Shown: positions 44,401 through 56,791 of the stretch, in pieces | Position numbering within the stretch: the first letter of the stretch is position 1 | How the letters are laid out: the number at the start of each line of letters is the position of its first letter | Origin: Polytrichum commune | Lineage: Eukaryota; Streptophyta; Polytrichopsida; Polytrichales; Polytrichaceae | Assembly: GCA_950295325.1 (NCBI GenBank) | Contig: OX485804.1 | Coordinates: forward strand, 42,396,429 to 42,460,428 | DNA length: 64,000 bases | Reading direction: 5' to 3' | The notes under the pieces: generated by a model | The model's database searches: none | Seen by the model: only the letters and a program-made list of their open reading frames with translations | Told to the model about the DNA's origin: nothing | Translations under genes and position numbers: made by a program

Positions 44401-47382
44401 AGTATGGCTCTTCACATTGTTCAGAGACAAATCCAAACCCACCAACCGAACCAGCAGAAGAACACCAACTATATGATTTGATAATAGTAAAATGAATGCA
44501 TCATGTCAACCGACCATATTCAATTCACTGTAGGGGGAATGGCTGCCATGGTCTGGTATCGAGTTGCTATAAAGTGAAGCCATAAACAACAAATCTCATC
44601 AGAATGCGTTAAAGTGGGCGTCTGCAAGGCACTCAGTTGGTCGCATGTATTTAAATCCTCCTAGCAAACGCAAGAGGTTATGTACTCTATTTTAAGCAGA
44701 ATTACTCCATTGGGTCATCCTGCTGTTGCGGGATTATTGCAGAATCAGGATGAGGCGGCCATGACTCCAGGAGGCCTGCAGGCCCTGAAGAAGGGACTTG
44801 AAATTACCCTAAATTAATCACGACTCTCATCATTAGTAGGTGTGGTTGGCAGAGAAGACACACCATCTTCTTAAATACATTATTGTAGCCACAGTAATGC
44901 GTAACTTAAGGTAAGTGCGCCTTATGTGGTTGCTTTTCTTATTTGGACACCTATATCTGAGTGGTAGGTATACTAATTAGAATGTAGTTAAATAACAAAC
45001 ATCATAAACACATCATGTGTTACACTGAGGGGTTGATCACGCCGGTCACTTTTAGCACCATCCGTTGGCATCTCCGATTGTAATAGTGTGAAACGTGGTG
45101 GGCTAGCATCTATTTCTCAACACAATTTCCAACAATTTCACGGCTGGAAGCGGACGGAAACGTTGGTGTGATCGGGGCAAGAGATTGGACTAAGGTAAGT
45201 ATGTGGGTCTCATGTGGCTATCTTTCATTTTTAAACACCTATATTCAACTAGTATACGAGAAGGTTTGTAGTTAAGTATGGACACCAAAAAGACGTTATG
45301 TATTACAACAAGATTGGATCAGGTATGTGTTCAATGTATAGACACCATTCTAAGTTCAGTTGTTAACATAATTGGGATGACTTGTATGATCACTTACAAA
45401 GAAAGAGAATCTTCAATATGACTTCCTGTGAGTTTTGCGTCTTGGCTTCGGTTTTGGAACTTTCATAAAGATAGTATTCACGATTTGCAATTGCTAAGCA
45501 AATGAGACAAGTCCACATCTGATCCAACATCCAAAATTGTTTGTGGAGTTGAAAGTGCTCACTTTAGGACCACCTACTTTATGTGTTCCAGATCAATAGA
45601 AACCATTGTGGGTTCAACAATTAACACCATTGGAGGGCCAAAGCGATCACTTCAAGAGAAAAAGATCTTCAATTTGAGCTCCTATAGCTTTTGCATCCCA
45701 TCTCTGATTCTCATGCTTGAAATGATAGTGTGGATGGTTTGTAGTCTCTAACCATGTGAAGATCCAACCACACATTATACATGAGTTTGACAACCATAAG
45801 GCTCAATGGGATTGTGTAGCAACCCATGAAGGTCCAGCCATGCAAAGCTCAAGCTCAAGCCTGCAAGTTTGGTGGGCCGAGGTGTAACAAATCCAACCCT
45901 TATAGGTGCTGAAAATGGGTGGAACTCTATCTTGGATTGATTTTCAAGTTCAAGCCCAAACTTGAACTTCCAATCATTGGACTTGGCAATTCTACGCGTT
46001 TAAGTTTGGTGTTGGACTTAAAAATCAATCCAAGAAACCGGGGACCAACCTTGAGACCAAGCTTCGTTGTCTTGGATATTGTTTCACAACATCTACCAAG
46101 TGGGGGGGGGGTGGGGTGGGGTGGTAATACTTTTGCTCCTTGTAAGCATGTTGTTAGTTCATCTTAGTTCCACCTCACTACACTACTTCAAAGTCTTTGA
46201 CCCTGAGCTAGGGATTCATTTAGCTTAAATTAGTATCCCTTGGGCTCTACATAATAATTAGCATTTCACCCCCCCATGAGTAGGTGTTGTGGATGTTTCG
46301 CTTACCATCGTAGGTGCATGTGAGGGTTTCTATACTTTCAGCTTGTTGACAACTCACAAAATCAAGACGCCATGAAACTCGCAAGGTTGAGCTTTCAAGT
46401 TGTCACGTGTGACAACCATTTTTTTTTTATCTTCAAAATTTTCAAGAAAGCCAAAATGATGATCATTGTTGGAGAACTGAAGCCACATATGAATGATATT
46501 GCATATTTTGCATTCCGTATCCAGCCACGTTCATCCAAAAGCAAAGAATTCATTTGAGTTGTATGATTTGTTTGACGATTTCGGTCACAAAGAACACAGT
46601 ACCTAGTTTCTATGTTTATATTTTGTCATGTGACCATTTCCACCTAAAAAAGTAGGGTCGGTGGCACCCCCGTGAGACAATTCCCAATCCGATCCAACGG
46701 CTGCGAAATGGTTTGGGGAGGTTTGGAGTGGCCACAACAGGCCCACAGACCCCATTAATAATGGTGGAAGCTAGAACGGTGGAGACGGAGGCGGCGCATT
46801 GCTGGGATGAATATGAGACTGGCAAGTGGATTCCGTTGAACCATTTTGTCTCTCGTTCGGGGCCGGTTTAATAATTGTCAGTTACCCCATGCATGAGCAT
46901 GGATAGGGAAAATCCTGGGGCCCTAGCCTGCCTGCCTTTACATATAACTTATACAATGTGGTGGGATGATTGGAAATTTTGACATGCTTTTCCCCCTCCG
47001 TACGTGAGCCTAAAAATGGGAACCACTTGCAAAAAAGCCAGATTCGTTTCAAATGTTGCACGTCTTTTCATTTCCGGATGCAAGATCTAGGAGGGAGCAC
47101 CGTACCTTGTACATTCGAAACCATTAAAGAAAAAGCGTTGGTTGCGAGCTCGCTCATCACCTGATGATGAGACCGCAACTTTAGGGCAGGCGAAGGAACA
47201 TAAGAAGCTCACAATTCTTACCGTATTCTATGCCCACCATGCAGCCAACAAGTTAACACACCCCACTCCCCTTCACTCCACTCCACTCCACTACTGTAAT
47301 GGATTTCGTAGGGCATTTACGTACGCTAGGAGTGGGTGGGGATCGAGTTGCGGCTATGGTACACTTAGAGTCCAAAATATCC
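41418..47382. other. Unassigned DNA with dispersed repeats
   Basis: No gene supported. The stretch 42.9-43.74 kb is less AT-rich and has short frames without motifs. The segment 43,737-43,985 is a direct repeat of 59,770-60,030. Around 45.30-45.45 and 45.57-45.70 kb lies a diverged tandem copy of about 265-bp period, which also contains the 'GTTAACATAATTGGGATGAC' family shared with 14.8 and 58.5 kb. Short G- and T-rich runs occur at about 46,105-46,125 and 46,420. Confidence 0.45.
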
Positions 47383-47566
47383 ACGTAACCGGTTGGCCGC
47401 TTTGTTTCGCTGAGGTGGCACTACACGATTGGCTCTGAGCACACAGGTTTGTAGACGACAACCTCGACATCCCAGCCGGTTATGATCATCTAAATCGGTT
47501 ATGGTGACAGGTGACCCACTGTTTAGGTCACCTGCGCGGCTCAACAAAGCGGCCAACCGGTTACGT
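47383..47566. mobile_element. Inverted-repeat element with AACCGGTT ends
   Basis: The arms start ACGTAACCGGTTGGCCGC and pair for about 35 bp, through 'TTTGTT' and a diverged CACCTG/GAGGTG part. The 110-bp interior has further CGGTTATG motifs. It abuts the 84-bp perfect palindrome described next, with which it shares the AACCGGTTA motif. The two could be parts of one foldback element. Confidence 0.65.
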
Positions 47567-47649
47567 TAGGTAATCGTTTTATTGGAACCGGTTATCGGTG
47601 CAGAACCGGTTCTACACCGATAACCGGTTCCAATAAAACGATTACCTAA
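47566..47649. repeat. Perfect 84-bp palindrome (35-bp arms, 14-base loop)
   Basis: The left arm 47,566-47,600 and right arm 47,615-47,649 are exact reverse complements (outer end TTAGGTAATCGTTTTATTGG). The 14-base centre contains AGAACCGGTTCT, itself a palindrome. No mismatches were seen, which suggests recent origin or gene conversion between the arms. Confidence 0.93.
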
Positions 47650-47718
47650 TACATTCACGGGTCAAGTGAAATGACAATGGGTGCCGTGGCGTTGGAATGT
47701 TATAGTTGTGGTTGGAGC

Positions 47719-47950
47719 TTAGGGCCGTTTCACACTATGGTCGTCCAAGTCGAGAGGCCGTGGGATTGAGTGGCCAAAATCTGTTGAGAGTCCAAAGAAA
47801 TGGGTTGGAAATAGCCAATAAAGTACAGGAATTGGAGTCTTCGGTTGGGCATAGTGTGAAGCCTCCAAAGGCCAAGTCCAAACTCCAAACTCCTATCATT
47901 TGTCCGGAGCATCCCACTTTATTCCTTGCCCAGAATAAAGTTTGATAAGC
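47719..47950. mobile_element. MITE fragment with AGGGCCGTTTCACACTATGG end
   Basis: The left end and interior ('GTCCAAGTCGAGAGGCCGTGG', 'AAATGGGTTGGAAATAGCC') match, in reverse, the right half of the element at 52,584-53,092. A second 'GGGCATAGTGTGAAG' occurs inside at about 47,848. The right end is unclear, so this is probably an incomplete copy. Confidence 0.55.
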
Positions 47951-48633
47951 CAAGGTAAAAGAATGTTGGCCTTCACATGTGCCTAACTTTGAGGAGCTAG
48001 GTTTCGAGGTTGGTCTCTCTTTTATTGAGTAGAATCATCCGTTTTCAACTCCGGTCAAAATTGGAGGTTTAAGCCTTGCAAAATTGTCATCTTAACCCTA
48101 ATGTTCCATATGGATTTTTTTTCCATTCAAATGATAAATTTTTGGAAAGGTGGACCATGGAAGAGGATGCAATGAAATATTTTGGTGTATTTATGTAAAT
48201 TAGTAAGCGGAATATGTATCTGCTTGGGAGACAAGAAAATTGGATCCTAAATTTCTTCTAGAAAAAAAAAGGTTATACTATCCAGTTTTCACTTTCTAAA
48301 ACAACCAAATTTGTAAGAAAGCTTTTCTAGAAAACACGCATGTAATTTAAACATGGCTTGGACCCTATACAGTGTCAAAATTTAGGTCTCATTTAGTATA
48401 TTATTTGGTCTCATCATAGTCCTGCATATGTTCATAACACATATATTATAGTTACAATTGTAGCTATGCCATCTTGATATATGAGAAACTTATTCAATTC
48501 TGAACTCATGATTGCTTACATGGAGTTCACCAAGTTATTTGAGAACCCCAACGGTAAGGGTATGATCTTTATATCTCTATATATTCACAAGATTGCTTTA
48601 CAAAGTTTATGCAGTTAAACTTTGGAACCTTAC

Positions 48634-48927
48634 ACCATGTCCACATTTACTAGTGGGTGAAGCCATTGAATGGTTCCTACCAGCAAAGCCCACTTTAATC
48701 TATCTTTTTTTTTAAAAAAAATTGAAAAAAATCAATGATGCTCATTGGTTGTAATGTAGTGAGAATTCAAGCATTCACAAGTAAAGCGCACTAAGTATAT
48801 CAAGTGAGAAAGGTAGGGTGCTAATTTTCCAGAGGAAGGGGCAAGCTACACTCACATTTAGTAAACTTGCCAGGAAATGGAGTTTGTATATTCATTGGCT
48901 ACCCACACCAATAAGTGTGGGCATGGT
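48634..48927. mobile_element. Foldback MITE related to 5,384-5,543
   Basis: The ends ACCATGTCCACATTTACTAG and the complement of ACCATGCCCACACTTATTGG pair for about 40 bp. It shares 'CATTGAATGGTTCCTACCAGCA' type sequence with the element at 5.4 kb. The interior is AT-rich and non-coding. Confidence 0.6.
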
Positions 48928-49045
48928 ATTAGTTTGTAACAAATGAACAATGTGCTTTACTATGAGAAACAAGGCTTGAGCCTTTAGGGGTTAAGAAGAT
49001 GAGCAAACCCACTGAGATTGTCTATTGGTAAGGTAGAGAGTGCTT

Positions 49046-49745
49046 AAACTAACACTTCAAGCTATTGCACATACATATGGCTATGTGGTTGATATATAAA
49101 ATATATATTCATATTAGCCTTTGGGCTAAACATAGGTATCAAGAATGAAAAGAAAAAAATAGTCTCAATTTAATATTTGATGAATATTCAAAGTCTACTA
49201 GCTTCCTTAAACCAATTCATAGGCCCCGTGTATGACAACCTTGCATATGATGAGGACCCCCACCTTCATTGCCTAGAACCAACACAACATAGTTGGGTAT
49301 TAGACCCAAACTACATCAAAGCCCAAGTAGTATTGGTATGCAAAGCCACACGGCTACCGCCACGATCCCACTGGTTCGCTTGCAAAACCATCATCTTGCA
49401 TCTCAGGAACTAACCCCCTTGCATCCCGGGAAATGACCCTTTTGTGCTTTGTGGGCCTACCTCCTTGGCGTTGTGAATAGAATGGCTAGAATAGGCATTG
49501 ACAAGCCACCCTAATCCCACCTTGAAACAACCCGAGATAGAGGGAAGGCCGTTACCTACTGTACATGAAGGTAGTGGAGGCCGCTATGAGGTGGCATCAC
49601 TAATGACACCTAAAACCGTCACTCCGTGGGCCCAGACACTCCTACACCTCTAGGTACGGTTCAAGGTTGTAGAGTGTTGGCAATTGGGAGGCATTTATAG
49701 GTGTTGGTTTTGGATGGGGTGTTGGTTTTAGCACCCTCTACCTTA
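49046..49745. repeat. Dispersed repeat, copy 2 (with about 360 bp extra)
   Basis: Blocks 49,046-49,327 and 49,690-49,745 match 3,288-3,625. The intervening sequence (about 49,330-49,685) is less AT-rich and non-coding. It is either an insertion here or a deletion in copy 1; no target duplication was identified. Confidence 0.7.
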
Positions 49746-50207
49746 CATAACTTTAGAACATCAATTCCATTAGTCCATGCCTTTCAAATTAGGCAAGCTG
49801 TTAAGTTCCATTTTGGGCAATCTTTGGGTAGCCTTATTGGGTCCATTCTACCATTCTTTTCATTCTCTAAGGAGACATGCCTTAAGTGGTTAATTTTTTT
49901 CCCAATTAGGCCACTTCTCCTAGGATGCTAAACTCACAATTGGTATGAGATGATTAGCAAATTCAAATTGAGGCAGTAAACATTCTCCTCAAAAATTTGG
50001 AGCTCATATGGATATCTTATTGATTAAGGTAGATGGGTCTCAAATGTCTACTTTTTCCCAACTAGCCCACTTCTCCTAGGATATGAAACACGCAATCAAC
50101 ATGAGATGGTTGGTAGATCCAAATTGAGGCCATAGCCATTTTCCTCATATTTTTAGGGCTTCAAAGAAGTTTATGTGAAAATTAATCTCCTTCAAGCCAA
50201 ACAACTA

Positions 50208-50720
50208 CACTAAATACTATATTTAGTGTCATAAGGTATTTTATACCATTATGGCAACTTTTCTAACGACACTTCTTATGAATAAGTTTACATAATAATA
50301 ATAACAAATTTGACTTGAATTGAATTTGACTTGAATTTGACTTGAATTTGAGCCCATTGGCCCTACCCTACTCAAGAATCCTCTTGGTGCAAGGTGGGGT
50401 TTAGTGCCTACCTTGCGGTGGGTGGGCTCTTGACTTCCAACCTACATAGCTAGTTTATTTTGTCAAGTAGAGAGAAGATATCACAGCAAGAATCAAACTG
50501 CCAACCACTCCATTCGGAAATGAGTACCTCTCCACTATCACATGGTAGTTTAGGGTCATCTCGGACCAATAAGTTTACACTATCGTCATCCCAACTTACT
50601 TCAGGTCATCCACTTTTGATATATTATGCATCCTAACATTTTTGTAATGAATGTATTTTCATGAATGGTTGAAATTTGGATTGAAATCACTTAGTAAGTG
50701 ACACCTTTGTACCTTTGTAC
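50208..50720. other. Dispersed repeat with embedded LINE tail
   Basis: 'ATATTTAGTGTCATAAGGTATTTTAT' type sequence at 50,208-50,295 and 'TTTTTGTAATGAATGTATTTTCATG' at 50,640 match 54,270-54,450, and in reverse 57,400-57,630. Inside, 50,340-50,430 ('TTGAGCCCATTGGCCCTACC', 'CCTACCTTGCGGTGGGTGGG') matches the 3' tail of LINE copy D at 54,640-54,722, so it is a tiny LINE 3' fragment. Confidence 0.6.
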
Positions 50721-50869
50721 CTTTGTATCTATAATATCCAAAAGAATTTAACAAGGGATTAAAAATAATATTAGGTTTACATTTAGTGTTGGTGACACTC
50801 GATACAATAATTAGTTGTAGTAATCCCCGCTTTTGGGGGTGGATAGCATTTGCCATCAGTGTCCAAGGA

Positions 50870-51045
50870 GGTTTTTGGGCATAATTGGTCGAGATTCTAG
50901 TGTTTCCAAGTCCAACTGGTAACATGTTGACATCTTTCGGTTTTTCCCTATTAATTTGAGGTACATCAATCTCTAGTAGATTCCTCTAAAATCATCAGTA
51001 AGTTTCCCGAAGTCTTGAATTTGAACTGGTTATTTCTCAAACTCA
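50870..51045. repeat. Dispersed repeat, inverted relative to 59,405-59,580
   Basis: About 170 bp, including 'CCAACTGGTAACATGTTGAC' and 'GAACTGGTTATTTCTCAAAC', is the diverged reverse complement of 59,405-59,580. It is non-coding. Confidence 0.7.
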
Positions 51046-52583
51046 GTCGGTTCATTCGTAACTACATTGTTTTGTCTAATTAGTGTGGGATGCACTAATT
51101 TCCAATTACCCACACTATTTATTTTCATAATTTGAAGTTGCCCACTATAAATTTTAGTTTCAAATCTAATATGGGATTTTTTTGTCTTCATATTTAGATG
51201 GATATTCAAATTTTCATCCAATTATATTTTGCAACTGTCCACTCATTTAAACAAATATAGGTGGATGAAGTGCTTTGGATGATAGTACAATTTTCATCCA
51301 AAATGATGTAAACTAGGGCATGCACTATAGATTGAATGTGCACCACACTAATTCCCAACCCACATGAATGTCCCACCAAACCTAATTAGAGAAAACAACG
51401 TAGTGGTTGGTTCTTCCCATTTATTGTGGGGCATTTTACCTTATATTACATTCTAATTTTGGTCTTGAATAAACAATAACGTCATAGCTAGAAGAGGATC
51501 TCTAGTCTTCTAATAAAAACATTGAGTTAAAAGCAAGGTTGTTGTTCTTTGGCCATATGTCATTCGATGACACCCCCATTAGACATGCCCACACATTTGT
51601 CAACAAGTGGCATTTCCAACTTGGAGGTTAAGAATATGTTCGGCCCGGGTGCAAGAAAACGACAAATGGACATGATTCGACATGGCCCACGTGTAGGAAA
51701 GGAAACTAAATATATGTTACAAACAAATTTAACAAACCCAATTTAAAGGGAAAAATGGAAGAAAAAGAGGGTTGAAAAATTTGCAATGTAGTCCGACACA
51801 ACTATGTATTTTAGACTAGTATATGGCAAGGTTGCTCATGATGCCTTCCTTGAGAATATCGAAGGCTAAGTTACCTTATTTAAGCACTTTAAATGATTGT
51901 ATTATTTTAGGCAGAATATTGATGTTATATAACATGGAAAAATGGGACATAGTAATTATCATTATATACTACCCTGAAATCCAAGTGAAAATCCACAACA
52001 CCTACCAAAGGGGAGGGCAAATTTGGGAGGGGAGGGTGAAAATGTTGATTACTCACTGTAGAAGTTGGGATTGATTTGTTTGCTAAACTAACTTCTAAAT
52101 CAAGGTCAAATACTTCAAATCACAGCATAACTTCCACAATATCACTCCTTAATGTCACCCCTACCTTATATCATGAAACTCTAGGCAGTGGATGTTCTCA
52201 ATGTAATCTCTCTCCTTGTTATCACATTGCCCTCCCATATACCATAGGTTTTGACATTAAAGTAATCCACCAAAGCATTCAAACCACGCGCTTGCATGCA
52301 CCATGAGGTCATTATTGTCATTGTTGTAGTGTCGACTTTGTGTTATTCCATAATGTCACATGCTACACTGATTCTCTATTATCATGCATCCTTAACATCA
52401 TGTCCACTTTGGTTGTCACATGCATGATATAATGAACGTTAGAGTATGGTCTAGTGAACCTAAATTGGGATGAATCAACAACCAACGTACATGGGATCAA
52501 GTTTTAATGTTACACCCTCGGTAGGTGTTAGGAAACCAAATTGTTAAATGCCTATGAGTTTGCTCACTATGTATAGATGTACT
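51046..52583. other. Unassigned DNA, no gene seen
   Basis: Only short motif-free frames. The segment 51,985-52,540 is a diverged copy of the repeat at 14,270-14,455 and 15,655-16,025 (shared 'GGGGAGGGCAAATTTGGGAGG' region and terminal 'GTAGGTGTTAGGAAACCAAA'). Confidence 0.5.
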
Positions 52584-53092
52584 AACGGCCACTTCACACT
52601 ATGGCCGAAGGTCGAGAGGCCATCGATTTCCACCAATCAGATTGCAAGAAACCAAGAATTCAGCCTCTTGACTCTTCACACTAGAGGCCAAAGTCCAAAG
52701 ACCGTCGCTCTCCAAAATGCCTACATGGCAGTACTTTTTGACCAAGGCGACGGACTCTCAAAGAAAGTTTGGGTCGGACAGGAATGGAAACCCAAACTAT
52801 GGTCGAGAGGCCATCAATTTTTTTTCATAAAGAAGAATTAGAAACTACAAGATGTTGGCCGTTAGATTGGAGGGGTTGTTTTGGGCAGGTAATAAAATGG
52901 GATGCTCCTTCTTTAGGTATGGGTTTGGACTTTGGGCTTGGCCTTTGGATACTTCACACTATGCCTAGATGAAGGCTCCAATGCCTATATTTTATTGGCT
53001 ATTTGTAGCCCATTTGTTTGGACTCTCAACAAAGTCTAGACATTCAATCCCACAACCTCTCAACTTGGACGACCATAGTGTGAAGCGGCCCT
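52584..53092. mobile_element. MITE, about 510 bp, TTCACACTATGG ends
   Basis: The inverted ends are AACGGCCACTTCACACTATGG type on the left and the complement of AGGGCCGCTTCACACTATGG type on the right. The interior has extra inverted copies of TTCACACTA and GTCGAGAGGCC. No coding capacity. The GGGCCG start is reminiscent of hAT-type MITEs, but no 8-bp TSD could be confirmed. Confidence 0.65.
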
Positions 53093-53883
53093 CACATTAT
53101 TTTGAAATTCCATAAAAACATTCTATGTAAAAATCATTGTTGGTCACCCCAACTCAATTGCCACTCTTCAATAATAAGGGCAGATGAAATTAACATGGCC
53201 TACAATTTACATTGAAGTGAGTTGCGTGTGGGAATTTCAAATTCATGTGTTATTATTAAGTGTGGACTCCACATTAAACTTCGAACTACATGTGTTGGAT
53301 ATTTAAACCCAACTTCCAAGTTGGGCCAGTCAGGTGATACAAGGGTGAAAGTAAAATAATCCATTTTTAGAAATTAGAAGTCCATTCATCCTTTGTCATC
53401 CATTTTCATGAAAGTATTTCTATGCCCATGTCTGAATGTGAAGAATGTTTCGTGAAATATTGTCAGTCCCACATAACACTGTTATGGATATGAACAATGT
53501 TATGCGTGATGTGAGGGAGTTTGATTATTAGGCGTTGAAGGTCATCCCACAAACTCATAAAACTCTCAATCCTTGGTGAAAAGAACGACGCTCATGTGTG
53601 CAAGTCTTCTTAAATAGGTATCCTATTGAATCTTTCAACGAATACCACCAATAGGAGATGCACCTCAACGATGTTTTTAGCTTGACATTACAATTTATTA
53701 ACATTTTTTCAACATCATGTGGCGATTGGCGATTTTAATAGAGGGAATCTTTCCAATGAGGGCAAATGCCATTGAATTAGCCACATTGCAAACATAGTCT
53801 TATTAGATGGGCCATGTTGCTATGTAGGTTGGGAAGGGAATTTACCCTTGTCGTTTGCCAATGCACACTTTTTGGTTTGCACT

Positions 53884-54240
53884 TAGGGCCGGTTCACACG
53901 GGTCTTGAATGCAATCTCTTGAGGTCAATCAGTGCAATCTCAACCGTTGAGATCATGGAAGTTGGGACTTATCACTTCACACAGGGTCCCAAGTCCTAGG
54001 TCCCAAATATGACATGGATGCCTACATGGCAACACTTGTTGAAGGTGAGGCTCGGGACGTGTGTTGAGAGTTGGGTCGAGCAAAAAGCTACACCCAAGTC
54101 CCGCATATACTTTTGCATAAAATAACCAAGGTCCAACTTTAATGATAATTAACCGTATTTTAAAGTTGGGACTTTTGCCTCCATGTTGGTACTTGCTAAC
54201 ATGAGTGGGAGACTTGGAACCCCATGTGAACCGGTCCTCA
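53884..54240. mobile_element. MITE, about 357 bp, GGCCGGTTCACA ends
   Basis: Left TAGGGCCGGTTCACACGGG pairs with the complement of right GAGGACCGGTTCACATGGGG. The interior is non-coding and carries 'GTCCCAAGTCCTAGGTCCC'. Possibly hAT-like from the end sequence. No clear target duplication. Confidence 0.6.
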
Positions 54241-54259
54241 AAGTGCATTTGTCATGGTG

Positions 54260-54480
54260 GGAGAGAGCTACACAATCTAATATTGTATTTAGTGTCACAT
54301 GGTATTTTATTTCACCGTGGAAACTTTCTAATGAAATTTCTATTAATAAGTTTACAAGTACGGTCATCCTGACTTACATTTTGTAATAAATTACTACTTA
54401 CAAAGTTTTATATATTTTGCATCCTAACTTTTTTGTAATGAAGTGTTATCATGGATGTGGAAATCTGGATGAAAAAACAT
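54260..54480. repeat. Dispersed repeat shared with 50.2-50.7 kb
   Basis: Shares 'GTATTTAGTGTCACATGGTATTTTAT', 'AATAAGTTTACA' and 'TTTTTGTAATGAAGTG' blocks in the same order with 50,208-50,670, and inverted with 57.4-57.63 kb. It lies next to LINE copy D, as the other copy lies around a LINE tail. Confidence 0.6.
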
Positions 54481-54639
54481 TGTCTTCTATAATATGTATA
54501 CTTCTACTAGAGAATTTAAGTATTTATTTATTGGCTTTGTAAATCAATATATATTTCAAATGTTTATGAGTTTTTTCTTTTCACAAAATTCAAAGTTAGT
54601 AGAAAAGAAAAGAAAAACCAACGTCGGGTAGTCCGACAT

Positions 54640-55680
54640 AGATTTGAGCCCGTTGGCCCTCCCCTGCTCAAAAATCCCCCTAGTGCAAGGTGGGTTTTAT
54701 TACCTACCTTGCAGTGGGTGGGTGTTTGTTTGTGTGTGTGTGTATACATATAATACATTATCGTGATACCCGTTTACTAGGGGGGGGGGGAATATTGGTT
54801 CTTGTTCATTGTCAAGTTTTCTCTTATTTATTACTAGGTATGTGAGATATTTGATGGCTATTTGGTGGATGGTTTTCATTTTTTTATAATTAGTGATGTG
54901 GGGATGTAGGTTCTCAAGGACTTCTATGCTTCTTGTGTGAATGGCTCCCTTTACTTCTGTGGTGATAACTATGAGGGGTCTAATATTCGAGCCTTGTTCT
55001 CTTATTGCGTCTACTAACGGGTTGTATTTGTCTTCTTTTGTTTGTATGGCTTGGTCAAGGAATCCATCATGCATAAAGGAGAATTCAATGTAGGTATTAG
55101 TGAACCACTTTGTCCATATGCAATGCCTTGTATGTAAACGATATCCGGTCTTAGTTTTGCGAGGCATTCACATTGTGTAGTGCTGCATGTGCAACTTAGT
55201 ATCCATGGCGGGATGGTGTTGTCTTGGTGGTTGCCATGTTGGTTACCAACATTAATGAGTGTGAGGTGTCTAGTGTATACATTTGATTTTAGTAGGTTGT
55301 TGAGTTGATGGGTAGCAACATTGTGTCTTGCAATTCTTAGGCCTTAACGAAATTTATTGTTGCATAGAGAGAGTAAGTGCAGCCAAGTATCTCTGTTGTT
55401 CATTTGGCATAATGTGCAGTTGGGGTTGGTGTGTGTGTGTGGCCATAAGACATTTTTTCTATGATTGTCCATGTATTGGGCGAATCAAACCTTGAGGAGT
55501 TGTGTGATTTGTGTGTCCGTAGTTTGTGGGGTGTTCCAGAAGTGGTTAGATGGTTTGTGATGAGCTTCCTCATTGGAGAGCCATTTTTTTACAAATGTGA
55601 ATTTTATGGCTCTTTCTTTTGCGAACCTATTGTATTATGTTTTTATGAATGTTTGTAAGTTCCTTATTATGCATGTTAGG
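54640..55680 (-). mobile_element. 5'-truncated LINE, copy D
   Basis: The minus-strand frame 55,167-54,700 reads 'GYRLHTRHCIWTKW', 'IEFSFMHDGFLDQAIQTKEDKY', 'RPLIVITTEVKGAIHTRSIE' and 'IHQIAIKYLTYLVINKRKLDNEQ', the same C-terminal domain as copies A-C, with the EFTYC motif changed to EFSFM. Upstream (to about 55,680) are remnants of the knuckle and RNase H C-terminal region ('YMDNHRKNVLWP' type sequence). The 3' UTR includes 'CCAACGGGCTCAAATC', like AACGGGCTCACATT of copies B and C. It has no RT and is dead. Confidence 0.75.
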
Positions 55681-55903
55681 TTGGTGCTTGAGGGAGGTCA
55701 AAGTTAATATATAGTTCTGAATCACTTTCACTTGAACATATGCATGAATTAGGATTTGCCCACATTATCATGCTTGCACCCCTAGTATAAACTCACATGA
55801 CCATACCATTGTCCATACGTTGCCTGAAATTTAATACCAAATTGAACAGTCTTTGGGCCAAAGTCAAACACCTCTTCATTTCACAAAAACAAGGAGTTCC
55901 AAC

Positions 55904-56195
55904 GGATCTGCCTAAAAACCCCCATCGAGCGTGGCTCCGAGGCTAGGTTCGGGAGGGGGTGGCAGGGTTGGGGTAAAACTTGCCCCCTATTTTTTTAATT
56001 GGGTGGGGCCTTACTTAATCTCACAGGGGGCTTCCTAGAGTAATTTGGGGCCGCAAGACCCAAATTTAGCAAAAAAAAAACCAAAGAAAAATCCCCAAGG
56101 GGCCAAAACGGGGAGGGCCTGAAAAATGAACCCCACCGAACCTAGCCTCCAAGCATGACAGCTGCAACGCTCGTCGGGGGTATTTAGGGAGCCCC
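55904..56195. mobile_element. MULE-type MITE, 292 bp, with 9-bp TSD
   Basis: AGTTCCAAC is repeated exactly at 55,895-55,903 and 56,196-56,204. The inverted ends (GGATCTGCCTAAAAACCCCC and GGGGCTCCCTAAATACCCCC) extend inward through 'GAGCG' and GAGGCTAGGTTCGG. GC-rich with an internal A/T stretch; non-coding. Confidence 0.9.
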
Positions 56196-56636
56196 AGTTC
56201 CAACTCCACTTGAAAACTTCTTAAACATTATAAATGTTCACAATGGACCAACACTAGCTACCAAACCATGTCAAGTTTCTGAGAGTCTACCTAATTAAAA
56301 ATAATTCTATTGTGGGACCAGTTTCAACTTGTCAAATTCTCGATATTTTGGGTTAAATTCTGATGTATAAGTTACTACTAGCTTCGCTTGACGTGTACGA
56401 TTGCAGTTTTGGACTTGAGGTCAATGGCGGCAGGAACAGGGCTACAGACTATACTACTATATGTTATAGAATGCTTGTCTTAAAAGGAGGAACAAGTTTT
56501 AACCCCGAAGTCCCTGAAAGACCCAAATTGACCAATTTTTTTATGGTATTTTGTTTCAAATGAGACTTTTGACTTATTTAAATGGAGGTGAAATTTATGT
56601 CAGAATTAATGAATTTCATTTTGCATCCAACATTCC

Positions 56637-56791
56637 ATAACATTATTTAGATTCATAACAATGTTATATGGGACTAACAATATTCCACAAAATATTCCCT
56701 CATTCAAACTGAATGTGGAGAATATCCAAAAATATTCCATGGAATATTGTTAGTCCCACATAACACTGTTATGAATATGAATAATGTTATG
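56637..56791. mobile_element. Foldback MITE, about 155 bp
   Basis: The arms ATAACATTATT...ATGGGACTAACAATATTCC and their complement pair over about 60 bp around a short centre. A half-copy with 'GTCAGTCCCACATAACACTG' lies at 53,460-53,510. Confidence 0.75.

Noticed and set aside
53884-54240. Assignment of the GGCCGGTTCACA-ended element to the hAT superfamily
   Set aside because: The ends are suggestive, but the flanking 8-mers do not match, so only a generic MITE call is made.
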